Shown: positions 17,109-26,823 of the stretch, piece after piece
Layout of the letters: every line of letters begins with the position of its first letter
How positions within the stretch are numbered: the stretch's first letter is position 1
From: Flavobacterium sp. HSC-61S13
Lineage (GTDB): Bacteria; Bacteroidota; Bacteroidia; Flavobacteriales; Flavobacteriaceae
Length of the DNA: 64,000 nt
Assembly: GCF_024171535.1 (NCBI RefSeq)
Contig: NZ_JALJZV010000016.1
Coordinates: 1-64,000, forward strand
Direction of reading: 5' to 3'
The notes under the pieces: model-generated
What the model saw: the letters and a program-made list of their open reading frames with translations, nothing else
Databases searched by the model: none
Told to the model about the DNA's origin: nothing
Position numbers and translations under genes: made by a program

Positions 17109-17852
17109 TTAATATGTATTATCGGAATCCAAATTATCGACAATTGCTTTAGCCGATGAAGTCCCCAGTCTTTTCACACCCAAACCAATCATCAATTCAG
17201 CATCTTGACGGTTGCGGATACCTCCAGCTGCTTTTACCGGCAAGGGATTTGCGTTCTCCAACATCAGCACTAAAGCTTCCACGGTAGCGCCGTTTGGTCT
17301 ACCATCCTCTGTCTGAAAAAAACCCGTTGAGGACTTAACAAATATTTTATCATATTGCTTTTCTTCAAATTTAGAGAGCGCGACTTTCTTGATTAAAGTC
17401 GTTAATTGAACAATCTCCATATTGCTTAAAGCAGCTACTTCAATAATCCATTTCACCGTCTTTCCCGCACCTAATGTCAATTGGGTACACTTACAGATTT
17501 GATCGCGTACCTCTTCGATCATTCCCTGCTGAAACAAACGATAGTTCACCACAAAATCCAATTCATCCGCACCTGCATCTATAGCCCGCTGCGCCTCTTC
17601 TAGCTTTTCATTCAAAGAACCCTTTCCTCCTGGAAAATCAATTACAGTACCCACCAAGACCTTTGATTCAGACAAATCGATATAAGCCCTAGCCTGAGCC
17701 ACATATTGCGGCCTTAACATGACCAATTTAAAAGACTCCTCTACGGCCTCCTTGATAACTTGCTGAACAATCTTCGAATTTTCCTCTTCACTTACCCCGG
17801 CTTGAACCGCCGTTTTTAAGTAGGTCGAATCCATATAGTTTCTCAAATCCAT
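17109..17852 (-). CDS. deoC: Deoxyribose-phosphate aldolase
   Basis: Cleaves 2-deoxyribose 5-phosphate to glyceraldehyde 3-phosphate and acetaldehyde in nucleoside salvage. 247 residues from the ATG at 17852, starting MDLRNYMDSTYLK; an open frame continues 63 codons upstream to 18041 but that part overlaps vanZ and its terminator and is unlike DeoC. Class I aldolase motifs are present: DFVVNYR (Asp), KWIIEVAAL with a Lys, and VKSSTGF with the Schiff-base Lys (~residue 165). AAGGIRN and LGTSSAKAIV form the phosphate-binding end. No TAnnTTTG box was found upstream; it may partly depend on read-through from vanZ. Confidence 0.93.
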   Translation of the reverse strand: MDLRNYMDSTYLKTAVQAGVSEEENSKIVQQVIKEAVEESFKLVMLRPQYVAQARAYIDLSESKVLVGTVIDFPGGKGSLNEKLEEAQRAIDAGADELDFVVNYRLFQQGMIEEVRDQICKCTQLTLGAGKTVKWIIEVAALSNMEIVQLTTLIKKVALSKFEEKQYDKIFVKSSTGFFQTEDGRPNGATVEALVLMLENANPLPVKAAGGIRNRQDAELMIGLGVKRLGTSSAKAIVDNLDSDNTY

Positions 17853-17859
17853 AGTATAT

Positions 17860-17890
17860 AAAATGAAAAGCCCCACTTTCGCGGGGCTTT
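17860..17890 (-). terminator. Terminator after vanZ
   Basis: AAAGCCCC / GGGGCTTT 8-bp GC-rich stem (17867-17874 with 17883-17890), starting 2 nt after the vanZ stop, followed on the reverse strand by CTTTTCATTTT. Confidence 0.75.
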
Positions 17891-17892
17891 GA

Positions 17893-18270
17893 TTATTTCT
17901 TTTTGGTCGTAAATACAGATACACATAATAGCCCCAAAAAACTACCGGAGCAGTTTGCTGCCACATCTGCCCATTCCGCTCCTCTTGATACCGTGCAATA
18001 ATATTGTAACAACTCAATCGTGATTCCAAATAAACTGGCACTCACAAAAACCATTAGATAAATCTTACTGGTTTTTCTCTTTTTGTCAAACAATAAATAC
18101 TTACTCCACAGTATAGAAAAAACAAAATAAAAGGCAAAATGGACGATCTTATCTTTGTTAGGAATATTCAATTCAGAAACTGTAGGAATAGAACTTGCAT
18201 CAATTAAACAAGCAATTCCGACTAGAATAGTCCAGACTATTGCGATCAGAAAATATATATTACGCCCCAA
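17893..18270 (-). CDS. VanZ family small membrane protein
   Basis: 125 residues with four membrane helices (~5-22, ~43-60, ~71-90, ~103-119). The VanZ signature is visible: a [16 protein letters not shown] segment on helix 2 and [29 protein letters not shown] split over helix 3-4, with GxxxE and DxxANxxG elements. The reading frame begins with TTG at 18270 that overlaps the gcvH 3' end by 11 nt; there is no better ATG. Molecular role of chromosomal VanZ proteins is unclear (teicoplanin resistance in enterococci). Cotranscribed with gcvH. Confidence 0.82.
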   Translation of the reverse strand: MGRNIYFLIAIVWTILVGIACLIDASSIPTVSELNIPNKDKIVHFAFYFVFSILWSKYLLFDKKRKTSKIYLMVFVSASLFGITIELLQYYCTVSRGAEWADVAANCSGSFLGLLCVSVFTTKKK

Positions 18271-18640
18271 TTAATTCTTTATATGCCGCATCTGACAGCA
18301 AATCGTCCACTTGTGATGGATCTGAAATTTTTACTTTTATCATCCAACCTGCTCCGTAAGCATCCGAATTCACTAATTCTGGATCACTTTCTAAGGTATC
18401 ATTAAATTCAATAATTTCTCCAGAAAGCGGTAAGAATAAATCTGAAACCGTTTTAACGGCTTCTACAGTTCCGAATACTTCATCTCTATCTAATGTTTGA
18501 TCCAAAGTTTCTACTTCTACATAAACGATGTCTCCTAACTCTCTTTGAGCGAAATCAGTGATTCCTACTGTTGCGATATCACCTTCAATCGATATCCACT
18601 CGTGGTCTTTAGTGTACTTTAAATTAGCTGGTATGTTCAT
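18260..18640 (-). CDS. gcvH: Glycine cleavage system H protein
   Basis: Lipoylated carrier that shuttles the aminomethyl group between P, T and L proteins of the glycine cleavage system. 126 residues, the standard length. The lipoyl Lys is K63 in [19 protein letters not shown] near the N-terminus and [18 protein letters not shown] toward the end are strongly conserved. ATG at 18640 is preceded by its own TACATTTG box, so gcvH can be expressed independently of sprA. The P and T genes are not in this window, as usual in Flavobacteriaceae where the system is scattered. Confidence 0.96.
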   Translation of the reverse strand: MNIPANLKYTKDHEWISIEGDIATVGITDFAQRELGDIVYVEVETLDQTLDRDEVFGTVEAVKTVSDLFLPLSGEIIEFNDTLESDPELVNSDAYGAGWMIKVKISDPSQVDDLLSDAAYKELIGA

Positions 18641-18656
18641 TATATTTAGTTTTTAG

Positions 18657-18664
18657 CAAATGTA
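18657..18664 (-). promoter_or_regulatory. -7 promoter box (TACATTTG) for gcvH-vanZ
   Basis: Exact TAnnTTTG match on the reverse strand, 16 nt upstream of the gcvH ATG, within the 62-nt gap after sprA. Confidence 0.55.
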
Positions 18665-18702
18665 TGATAATTAAAATAACTTTAAAATTTTTAGGCTTGA
18701 AT

Positions 18703-21700
18703 TTAAAAATTATAACGCATGGTAAATCCTGATCTAATATTGGTCATCGGGAACGTCGTCGAAATAACCGCTTTCGAAAAGGTATGATCGTAGAAGAATA
18801 TGGCTGTCAAATTTTGACTCAAAGCATAATCCGCTGCCAGTCTACAAGACCAAATATCCTGTCCTGCCCCCAATTGATTATTATTATAATCCAAATACCT
18901 TATAATAGTTTCATTCTTACGCCAAGTAAAATCAACTTTCACATTTATATCACTCGTTATTTGACCTCCCTGTCCATTGTTGGCAAAATCCGAGTTAAAC
19001 GACACATCCTTGATGCGGTATCCCAAACCAATTACGTAATCGTTACCGCGAACCTCTGTCAATAAATTATTGTCAAAACTCAATGATAAAGCGCGATCTT
19101 GTCTAATTTCTGCCAAGATTTTAAAGGCATTTTTCAACTCAAAATCAACGCGTACCAACGGATTAAAACGCTCCACTAGAGTTGCATTATTGACAATCGT
19201 TTTGACCGGATAATTACCGTAGTCATTAATTTCATTTGGTTTTGAATAATACTCAAAGTTTGAACTGTATGAGCCAATTGTATAGCCCGCTTGATAACCG
19301 TGATGTATTGAAAATCTCCTGAAATTATTTTTAAACCATCCTATTTTCATCAAACCGGTATACTTCATATTCCAATTGGGCAACGGTATATTTCGGAAAA
19401 CCCCTGTCGACACATCGGATGCATTAGAACCGGTATATGCCGCTAAAAATGCAGGCAGCAATACTTCTTGGTTGTTCTTACCATATCCAATCGGAAATCC
19501 ATCATCATCTCTATTTGCCGGATTTGACACATCGATACCGCGAGAACCCGCTAGACGATTTGCTATGACTAATCGGTTATCTCTAAATTTATCGAATGGC
19601 ACAGAACTATTGATATCACTTTTGCTAAACGAAGTTTTGATCATGACCGTCGAAATCGTAAAGTTTCCAAAATCATTCGGAGAACGCGAATTATAAAAAC
19701 CGTTATCCACATCGTACTGTTCCGAGAAATTCTTGGTTATCGTTCTATCCGCAGACAAATCAATCATCAAGTCAGGAATCAATTCTATTTGCGCAGTGAT
19801 GTTTAAGGTTTTATTATTTACTTGTGTAAAGCTTTGGTTAAACTCCGGATAATCGGTTAACCAACCATTTCTAGCCGCTTCATAACGTACATCACTTTGA
19901 CTACCAAAAACAAATCCCATTGACGGCTTAGACGTACCGAAGAATCCCAATCCAGGCATAAAACCAGGTAATAGCGTTCCGTTGTTTTCACTGTAATTAA
20001 CTTGTACATTTCGCACACTTGTCACCAAACCAATCAGTAAATCTGTCACAACACGGCCATTCTTCTCCTCTTCTTCCGGTTTTGCAACTGCATTACGAAC
20101 TACTTTTTGTCCCGGAACCAAAGCGGCTGTTTTTGCAGCAGGTTTCTTTTTATTTCGTTCCGAACTCTTAACCAATCCCACGTAGCGATACAAACGATCA
20201 AAAGCGAAAGTGGTATTCAGTCGGTGTGAATTAGCATTCTGAATGGTGTTACCCAAGTGATATACATTACCGTTATCCTCTATTGACGAGAAGGCATCCG
20301 AGGCTCTTTGCCAGTTAAAATCTCCGGTATAAGAATAAGTCGATTTAATAAACGATAGCAACGGTATTTTATTAATTGGCAATTCATAATTGACTGTCAA
20401 TTGTTGCATATGTTGATTCGCTTCTCCTACGTCAAAATAATTATCCCAGATGGTATTATCATTATTGATTCTATTATTAAGATCATAATAATTTCTAACA
20501 ATATTGCTGGTTCCAGCCGTATAGGTCAATCTCAAAGACTTGGTCAAATTATAATTAAAACCATAATTATAATTAAAGAAATAATTACGGCGATACAACG
20601 GTTCTAGTCCTATTCCTTCGACATCAATCAAACGATATTGTTGTTTGTTATACTGACGCAAGACATTGGTACTAAAAGACACATTCGACGGTAAATAATT
20701 CAAATTGAAGTCGCTTAATAACTTCCAGTAATTACTCTTTTTCATCATCGCACTCTTTTTAAAAGGCTCGATAGGTTTTGGAGAAAAACTGTAAGCATAA
20801 TCCACCGACGTTCTGGTTTGCTGATCCAAAAGCGCTTCAATTTCAAAATCATGACGCTCCGTTTCGTTATATGAATGTGACAAAGTTAAATTCTCCACAT
20901 CGTACAAACGCGCTTTTTTATCTGGATTACGTTGTTTATTAACACCTATAAAGTTGATACTTCTTCGTTTGGTATAGTCTTCCGCTCTATTTTGAATGGC
21001 TTTTCTCTCCGCTTCCGAATTAGCACCATCCTTCATATACTTCAGTTTAATATCCGGATTCAACGGATCGTATTCCGGCGTTATGGTTTCCTCGCCTATA
21101 GCATAATTAAAAGGCAAATTAACACCCCATTTCTTAGGTAATAGATGCCCTAAATTAACATTGGTTACTACATTATACTGCAAATGATCTTCTCGACTAC
21201 GCTCATTCGGACCTTGCTCCAGTCCCCCAAATCCAATAGTTGATCTACTACCCGTTGCAGATAGATTAGCGAAATCCGCAAATTGCGCATCGACATTAGC
21301 CACAGCTGCCCAACCTCCTTTATTGTCCATATCAGACATTCGAAGTTCGTTAAACCACACCTCTCCTCGTAAATCTTTTGGAGTTCCCAACACATCTGTC
21401 TGATTTTTCAATCCCAACATAATGGTTCGAACTCGTCCAAAATTCGGGCTTCCCTTGATACCCAATCTCAATTTATTAGATTTCCCTGATAAGGATGGAT
21501 CTAATTCGTCTTCGTATTTATAAAATATAAAGTTGGGATCAATAGAAGCATCATTCATCTTCATAACCTTCAACTTGGTCAATAAATCCAAAGCCACTTC
21601 GATTTCGTTTTCAATCCTCCATATTTGATCTGGCGCTGATTCTCCAAAAGTTGTCAGCTTTAAAGGAATCTCTACTTGATAAAAGTTCTCCGTAAAGTCA

Positions 21701-24700
21701 TTTCCAAATCGAATGAAGGCCACCATTTCATCATCTTTTAATCGATCAGAAACGCCTTGTGGCTCTAATGCTTCAGCATGCAAAAACATACGCAGCTTTT
21801 TATACTGACGCATATCGACACTCACATTTTTAAATACCGCTTTAGAATCTCCTGGCTCTAATCCGCTAGGCGTCATAATTGCCGGATCTCTTTGATATAC
21901 TTTTAAAGATAAGGATTGCTCGTTTTGATTGATCAAAGAATTATTATTATAAACCTGTTCTCTTACTACTCCTGGAGGAGTAACGTAAGGAATCGGGTTT
22001 CTCTCAAAGTTATTTTCAATATTAACCGAGGTCACATCAAATCCAACATTGGATCCTTTTACCGGCGCATTTACATCTTCAACCAAAGTACCATCAAAAC
22101 GTCTCCATTCACTACGTACCAAATCCAAAGTTCCAAAACGCAAGGTTACTTCCTCTTTAAAACCGGTGACAAACATTCTCATAAAACGAATTGATCTTAA
22201 GTCAGAAATCGGTCCAACCGCATTCTCTTCATTAGCATCAATTGGAATTTTATAAAGAATCCAACGAACCGGAGTTGTAGATCCATCAGGCAATTTCGCT
22301 GATGATGTACGAATATCTACCACATTGTTTTCACCTATTTTTAAACCCGCTTTGACATCTACGGAGAATTCGTAATAAGCATTAATGGTGTTCATCGTAT
22401 TATCTCCGTCGATATCTTCCGTATCGGGTAAAGTACTCGATCCGCGATTACTTCCAGAAAGCCCTACAGGTGAATTTCCATCGAGTCCATTATAATTTTT
22501 ATAACGTTCCAAAACATTTCCTTCAGCATTTAAAAAATACTGATAATTGTCCGCTGCCGGATCTTCTAATTTAGCAAAAGAAGGAAACATCGCCGCCTCC
22601 TCTGCATCAGATAAACCATCCAAACCAACATCTTGTGCAATTCTATTTTGTTCGTTGGTATCAAAGGCATATATCAATGAAGTCGATGCAGGTACTTTCC
22701 CCCAGATCGTTTTAATCGTCGGCTGGTTTCCACCTGCCGTTGGCAAGCCGTTTTCATATTGTTTGTGCCCGTCCTTTAAGATGTCTTCCGAAATAAAACC
22801 CAAATTGAATTTAACCTTTCCCTGATTCATCTCACTACTAACATCTCCAGGATTACCAGTATAAGGATCCATCATCCAAAATTCAATAAACTCGACGTTG
22901 GCCTGCTCAAAATTGGTTGAATTAAGCGCCCTCATGATTCCACCCCAGTTTTTATCTGGATTCATAAATCGATTAGAACTGGCGAATTCGGGATTATAAT
23001 TATAAGGCCCTCTTTCGTTGGGATAATAGGTTAAATCCAAAGTCGTAATAACCCTACTCTCCCCGTATGCCACATCTTTAGAAGGAAATAACTCCTCACT
23101 AAATACACGTCTGGTACGGTTAGACGAAACATCTTGCTCGGTAATACCATTAGGTCTTCTTGAACTGGCGTAAAAAACGGGATCAACACTATACCACGCT
23201 AATTTCCCACGGCGATAACCGTAAGATAAATCGTTATATTCATCGCCATAACCCACTGGAGTACTCGCCAAATGCCAAGCTTGAGGTGAGCGAATATCAA
23301 TATTAGATTGAGAACCCTCGAAATCATCAATATAAGAAGTGGCTTCACCACCGAATTGATCTGCTTTGGAACTTCCCGGCATTAAATATGCAAACTCCCC
23401 TCTAAATGAAATATTGGATTCCGCATCCGTATCCACGTTAGGCAATTTATTTACTAATCGGGTAAAAAATGGAACTTCAGTAGAAAAGTTCATATTCATT
23501 CCCATAATCGTATTATTTACAGATTCCTCACCATAACTTGATTTTTGAGTCATCGGTTTTTCAGACAATCTTAAATAAGTTGCTCCAATCAAGAAATTCT
23601 CATTGAATTTGTGTTCCACATTCACTCCAAAAAAACGTTTGGTCTGTTGTCCAAAAACCGCATTATTTTCTACAGAAATATCTATAGGAGTATTGGAAGC
23701 CTGCAAACTTGGGTCTAAGATTTTTACACGGCCTCGTGCATAATCCACTGTATAATCAAGACCTTCGATTAACAAACGTCCACCTGCTTGAACTACTACA
23801 GAACCTTGAGGTACATTATACGCTCCAATAGGAATTCCATCTCCCATCGAACTCTTATAACGTCCCTTTAATTGAAATTTATTTTTATCTCCTTCTTGTA
23901 AGGCAGAAGCTTGAGTACCGCGATACAATTTTCTAAACACATACTTCTTTTGATTGGAGTTATACGAAGCTGGTAAATTATAATCTTCTTGATTGCCTTG
24001 TGACAATTTATTAAACAAATGTTTTCCAAACGGCTCTACAGTGGTAAAAATGATGCGACCATTTTGAGCGTCTATTGTAATTCCTTCAAATTTATTAAAG
24101 TTGTTTTGATTGGAGTTTTGGTTGCCCATGTTTCCACCAGTATTCCCCATACCACCGACACCCCCAGTAGTTCCAGAAGGATTCATTGGATTCTGACCTA
24201 CCGCATTCGCTACAAAGTCAAAGAAACCATCACCACCTTCTTGTGGGTCATTGGTATAATTGAGTCGATCCAGATTAAATACACGCAATAAAGGTGTCTT
24301 ATCAACGTCTGGAGGTAATGGATCAGTACCTGCGGACGAGATATAATTTAATGGAGACGGATCGGTATATAAAATATTAAATCTAAAATCCTGTTGTTCC
24401 AATTGCATAGCTCCTGGAATCTGATAAATATTTTTCATCATTAAGTTCCACAACGGTTGTTCAACAGATGTCAAATTACTCTTTAACATTTTTAGAATTA
24501 AACTCTGTGAACTCGGGATTGGCGACTGTGTTGGATCCAAATTTGGAGTAATCGATGTCGGATCTCCACCATCTGTACCAAATTCACCGACTTGATAAAC
24601 CTGATCACCGATGGTGTATTGATAGGACACCGCCAATACTTCATCGTTGGATAATCGCTGCTGTAACGAGATATAACCCAATTGCGGGTGAAAGGTGAAT

Positions 24701-26028
24701 TCGTTAGCCGTTAATTTTCGAGCGCTTTCCAATTTTGAATAATCTCTACCTTCAGTAACCGGTATATTAAAACCCGCGGTACCCGATGTAATAGTACGGA
24801 TGCTGCTGTTTAAAAAATTACTACCAATTTTACCTGGATCAAATTTATTATTTCTGTTATCAGACGGTGCGTCTGGCTGTGGGTTAACAATGAAATCCGG
24901 ATAAGTTTGAGTGTTTACTCCGATAATTTCAAAATCATTTATACGCGTTAATCGCCCTTCACCTAAATCCTGTATAGCAATAATATTACGCATATTATTA
25001 TCTCCTGAATTCACTCTATTCGAACGGTTTGTTATCCAAACTTCTACCCTAGTGATCCGTGCCCGGCTATTGATGTAGGGATAGTTTTTTAAACTCTCGT
25101 CGTATTTATTTCTAAAATACTGAGAAAGAAAAAAGTGTCGATCTGCATCATAATCCAAACCGAAAAGTTCAAATTCTTCCATGGTTCCTCCACCTTCAGC
25201 TACCACAGATCTGGTTTGAGATTTCTGTTCGGAAAACACTCCAGTCAAAGTGGTACGTCCGAATTGCAATTGGGTTTTTACCCCAAATAGACTCTGAGCA
25301 CCGCGAATCAACGAACTACTTATAGGCATACTTACGTTACCAACCTCTATCTTTTGTACAATATCATCCTCATCAGGACTATAATCCAACTTGATTAAAT
25401 TCTGAAAATCAAAAGTCGATTGGGTATCGTAATTGGCATTCACGTTCATACGCGTACCGACCTTACCTTGAAGACTCATCGATATACGTTGATTAAAGTC
25501 AAAGGTAAATACCTTTCGATTACGCGGTGAAAGCGAAGGATTATCCTGTTTGGTGAAACGCCCTCCCAAATCAATCTCTACAGACCCCTGAGGTTTTACA
25601 TCTATGGTATTTGAACCGAATATACCTTCGAAAAGACTTGAATTCACGTAGTAACGCGGCAACATATCGCGTTGCACATCCGGATCGCTACGCCCATCTA
25701 CCGTATTGAATTTTTGCATAAAATACAAACGCATTTGCTCTCTAAGAACTAATTCTTCGTATTGTTGACGCGTTAAAATCAGTGGATAATCAATCGTAAA
25801 TCCATCAATAGAACGCGTATAAATATATCGATCACTTGCGGGATCATAGGTATAGGATTCGACGATACTTTTGGGATCGGGTAAATCAATACTTCCAACG
25901 TCAAATTTTTTGACATTGAGGGTATCATTAACCGGTTCTTGTGCCTGGATAAACTGGGTTGCAAAAAACAACACAGTACACCACAGCAATGGAGGCCAAA
26001 CAAATCTTTTTTGAAAATTCACTTTCAA
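18703..26028 (-). CDS. sprA: SprA, outer-membrane translocon of the type IX secretion system
   Basis: 2441 residues. SprA (Sov in Porphyromonas) forms the very large single-chain beta-barrel through which T9SS substrates, including gliding adhesins, leave the cell. A signal peptide is visible (~1-29, ending FIQAQ). Then come repeated long beta-rich segments, a Gly/Asn-rich linker near ~620-640, and the barrel's final aromatic strand ending SGFTMRYNF. Length and sequence fit the SprA/Sov family. No ATG is available: the frame opens at TTG 26028 (or GTG 26022), only 3 nt after the ruvA stop, so expression probably depends on coupling to ruvA. It supports secretion of the T9SS-tailed SGNH hydrolase at 53.3 kb and probably the protein at the left edge. 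Confidence 0.96.
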   Translation of the reverse strand: MKVNFQKRFVWPPLLWCTVLFFATQFIQAQEPVNDTLNVKKFDVGSIDLPDPKSIVESYTYDPASDRYIYTRSIDGFTIDYPLILTRQQYEELVLREQMRLYFMQKFNTVDGRSDPDVQRDMLPRYYVNSSLFEGIFGSNTIDVKPQGSVEIDLGGRFTKQDNPSLSPRNRKVFTFDFNQRISMSLQGKVGTRMNVNANYDTQSTFDFQNLIKLDYSPDEDDIVQKIEVGNVSMPISSSLIRGAQSLFGVKTQLQFGRTTLTGVFSEQKSQTRSVVAEGGGTMEEFELFGLDYDADRHFFLSQYFRNKYDESLKNYPYINSRARITRVEVWITNRSNRVNSGDNNMRNIIAIQDLGEGRLTRINDFEIIGVNTQTYPDFIVNPQPDAPSDNRNNKFDPGKIGSNFLNSSIRTITSGTAGFNIPVTEGRDYSKLESARKLTANEFTFHPQLGYISLQQRLSNDEVLAVSYQYTIGDQVYQVGEFGTDGGDPTSITPNLDPTQSPIPSSQSLILKMLKSNLTSVEQPLWNLMMKNIYQIPGAMQLEQQDFRFNILYTDPSPLNYISSAGTDPLPPDVDKTPLLRVFNLDRLNYTNDPQEGGDGFFDFVANAVGQNPMNPSGTTGGVGGMGNTGGNMGNQNSNQNNFNKFEGITIDAQNGRIIFTTVEPFGKHLFNKLSQGNQEDYNLPASYNSNQKKYVFRKLYRGTQASALQEGDKNKFQLKGRYKSSMGDGIPIGAYNVPQGSVVVQAGGRLLIEGLDYTVDYARGRVKILDPSLQASNTPIDISVENNAVFGQQTKRFFGVNVEHKFNENFLIGATYLRLSEKPMTQKSSYGEESVNNTIMGMNMNFSTEVPFFTRLVNKLPNVDTDAESNISFRGEFAYLMPGSSKADQFGGEATSYIDDFEGSQSNIDIRSPQAWHLASTPVGYGDEYNDLSYGYRRGKLAWYSVDPVFYASSRRPNGITEQDVSSNRTRRVFSEELFPSKDVAYGESRVITTLDLTYYPNERGPYNYNPEFASSNRFMNPDKNWGGIMRALNSTNFEQANVEFIEFWMMDPYTGNPGDVSSEMNQGKVKFNLGFISEDILKDGHKQYENGLPTAGGNQPTIKTIWGKVPASTSLIYAFDTNEQNRIAQDVGLDGLSDAEEAAMFPSFAKLEDPAADNYQYFLNAEGNVLERYKNYNGLDGNSPVGLSGSNRGSSTLPDTEDIDGDNTMNTINAYYEFSVDVKAGLKIGENNVVDIRTSSAKLPDGSTTPVRWILYKIPIDANEENAVGPISDLRSIRFMRMFVTGFKEEVTLRFGTLDLVRSEWRRFDGTLVEDVNAPVKGSNVGFDVTSVNIENNFERNPIPYVTPPGVVREQVYNNNSLINQNEQSLSLKVYQRDPAIMTPSGLEPGDSKAVFKNVSVDMRQYKKLRMFLHAEALEPQGVSDRLKDDEMVAFIRFGNDFTENFYQVEIPLKLTTFGESAPDQIWRIENEIEVALDLLTKLKVMKMNDASIDPNFIFYKYEDELDPSLSGKSNKLRLGIKGSPNFGRVRTIMLGLKNQTDVLGTPKDLRGEVWFNELRMSDMDNKGGWAAVANVDAQFADFANLSATGSRSTIGFGGLEQGPNERSREDHLQYNVVTNVNLGHLLPKKWGVNLPFNYAIGEETITPEYDPLNPDIKLKYMKDGANSEAERKAIQNRAEDYTKRRSINFIGVNKQRNPDKKARLYDVENLTLSHSYNETERHDFEIEALLDQQTRTSVDYAYSFSPKPIEPFKKSAMMKKSNYWKLLSDFNLNYLPSNVSFSTNVLRQYNKQQYRLIDVEGIGLEPLYRRNYFFNYNYGFNYNLTKSLRLTYTAGTSNIVRNYYDLNNRINNDNTIWDNYFDVGEANQHMQQLTVNYELPINKIPLLSFIKSTYSYTGDFNWQRASDAFSSIEDNGNVYHLGNTIQNANSHRLNTTFAFDRLYRYVGLVKSSERNKKKPAAKTAALVPGQKVVRNAVAKPEEEEKNGRVVTDLLIGLVTSVRNVQVNYSENNGTLLPGFMPGLGFFGTSKPSMGFVFGSQSDVRYEAARNGWLTDYPEFNQSFTQVNNKTLNITAQIELIPDLMIDLSADRTITKNFSEQYDVDNGFYNSRSPNDFGNFTISTVMIKTSFSKSDINSSVPFDKFRDNRLVIANRLAGSRGIDVSNPANRDDDGFPIGYGKNNQEVLLPAFLAAYTGSNASDVSTGVFRNIPLPNWNMKYTGLMKIGWFKNNFRRFSIHHGYQAGYTIGSYSSNFEYYSKPNEINDYGNYPVKTIVNNATLVERFNPLVRVDFELKNAFKILAEIRQDRALSLSFDNNLLTEVRGNDYVIGLGYRIKDVSFNSDFANNGQGGQITSDINVKVDFTWRKNETIIRYLDYNNNQLGAGQDIWSCRLAADYALSQNLTAIFFYDHTFSKAVISTTFPMTNIRSGFTMRYNF

Positions 26029-26031
26029 GTT

Positions 26032-26613
26032 CTATAGGTTTTTTAAAGCTTGTTTAATAATCATTTCAACCGTAGCATCTGGGGTTTGTTTGGCGATTTT
26101 ATCGACAACTCTTTCGGCCGCTTTTCTTGCAAAACCCAAAACTTCTAAAGCAGATAACGCTTCTTCTACATTTGTATTGTTAACAACAAGAGAAACCTCG
26201 TCAATATTATATAATTTAATTACTTTTTCTTGTAAATCCAAAATAACCCGTTGCGCTGTCTTAGCCCCAACGCCTTTTGCGGATTGTATGGTTTTGACAT
26301 CATTGGACGCAATAGCTTGCAACAACTCACGCGGCGTTATCGAAGACAACATCCCCCTAGCTGTACTCCCACCTATTCCAGACACAGAGATCAACAGTTT
26401 AAAAAGCTCTCGTTCGATCTTCTCCACAAATCCAAAAAGGGTATGAGAATCCTCCTTCACCTGTAAAAACGTGTATAAGCGAATGTTTTCCGCACTCGTA
26501 ATTTGCGAATACGTATGCAGTGAAATATGAATAAAATATCCTACCCCTCCACAATCGATTACGACGTCTGTAGGCGTTTTCTCTACCAACCTTCCCTGAA
26601 TATGTGCAATCAT
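26032..26613 (-). CDS. ruvA: Holliday junction branch migration protein RuvA
   Basis: 193 residues. RuvA tetramers bind four-way junctions and load RuvB rings. Domain I OB-fold (~1-62, starting MIAHIQGRLVEKTPTDVVID), domain II with two helix-hairpin-helix motifs (LLISVSGIGGSTARGML at ~70-86 and IQSAKGVGAKTAQRVILDL at ~109-127), flexible linker, then the RuvB-binding domain III (~147-193). ATG at 26613 follows a TATATTTG box. It lies 3 nt ahead of sprA, and ruvB is 2.8 kb upstream, beyond maeB. Confidence 0.96.
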   Translation of the reverse strand: MIAHIQGRLVEKTPTDVVIDCGGVGYFIHISLHTYSQITSAENIRLYTFLQVKEDSHTLFGFVEKIERELFKLLISVSGIGGSTARGMLSSITPRELLQAIASNDVKTIQSAKGVGAKTAQRVILDLQEKVIKLYNIDEVSLVVNNTNVEEALSALEVLGFARKAAERVVDKIAKQTPDATVEMIIKQALKNL

Positions 26614-26641
26614 CTTTAAATCAAATTTTACCCAAAAATAG

Positions 26642-26649
26642 CAAATATA
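26642..26649 (-). promoter_or_regulatory. -7 promoter box (TATATTTG) for ruvA-sprA
   Basis: Exact TAnnTTTG match on the reverse strand, 28 nt before the ruvA ATG. A second match (TATTTTTG at 26633-26640) lies directly beside it. Either would drive both ruvA and sprA. Confidence 0.5.
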
Positions 26650-26759
26650 TTTTAACTATTTTCTAACAGATTTATTTCATCACTTTTTTCACGTACAAAT
26701 GTTCTTAATTTCATGATTTTCGATGTTTCTAAGAAGATCCTTCTTTGATAGAATCCAAT

Positions 26760-26798
26760 AAAAAAGACAAAAGGGCTAATTCAGAAATTAGCCCTTTT
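26760..26798 (-). terminator. Terminator of maeB
   Basis: Perfect 13-bp stem AAAAGGGCTAATT / AATTAGCCCTTTT around CAGA, 26 nt past the maeB stop, with a T-rich tail on the reverse strand. Confidence 0.88.
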
Positions 26799-26823
26799 TG
26801 TTATCACCTTAAGAAATCGTTTA

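Noticed and set aside
17853..18041. 63-codon N-terminal extension of deoC
   Set aside because: Overlaps vanZ and its terminator hairpin; residues are unlike DeoC.
19376..19696. Forward reading frames opposite sprA
   Set aside because: Several such frames occur along the 7.3-kb gene, none with a start signal or family motif; they arise from codon bias of sprA.
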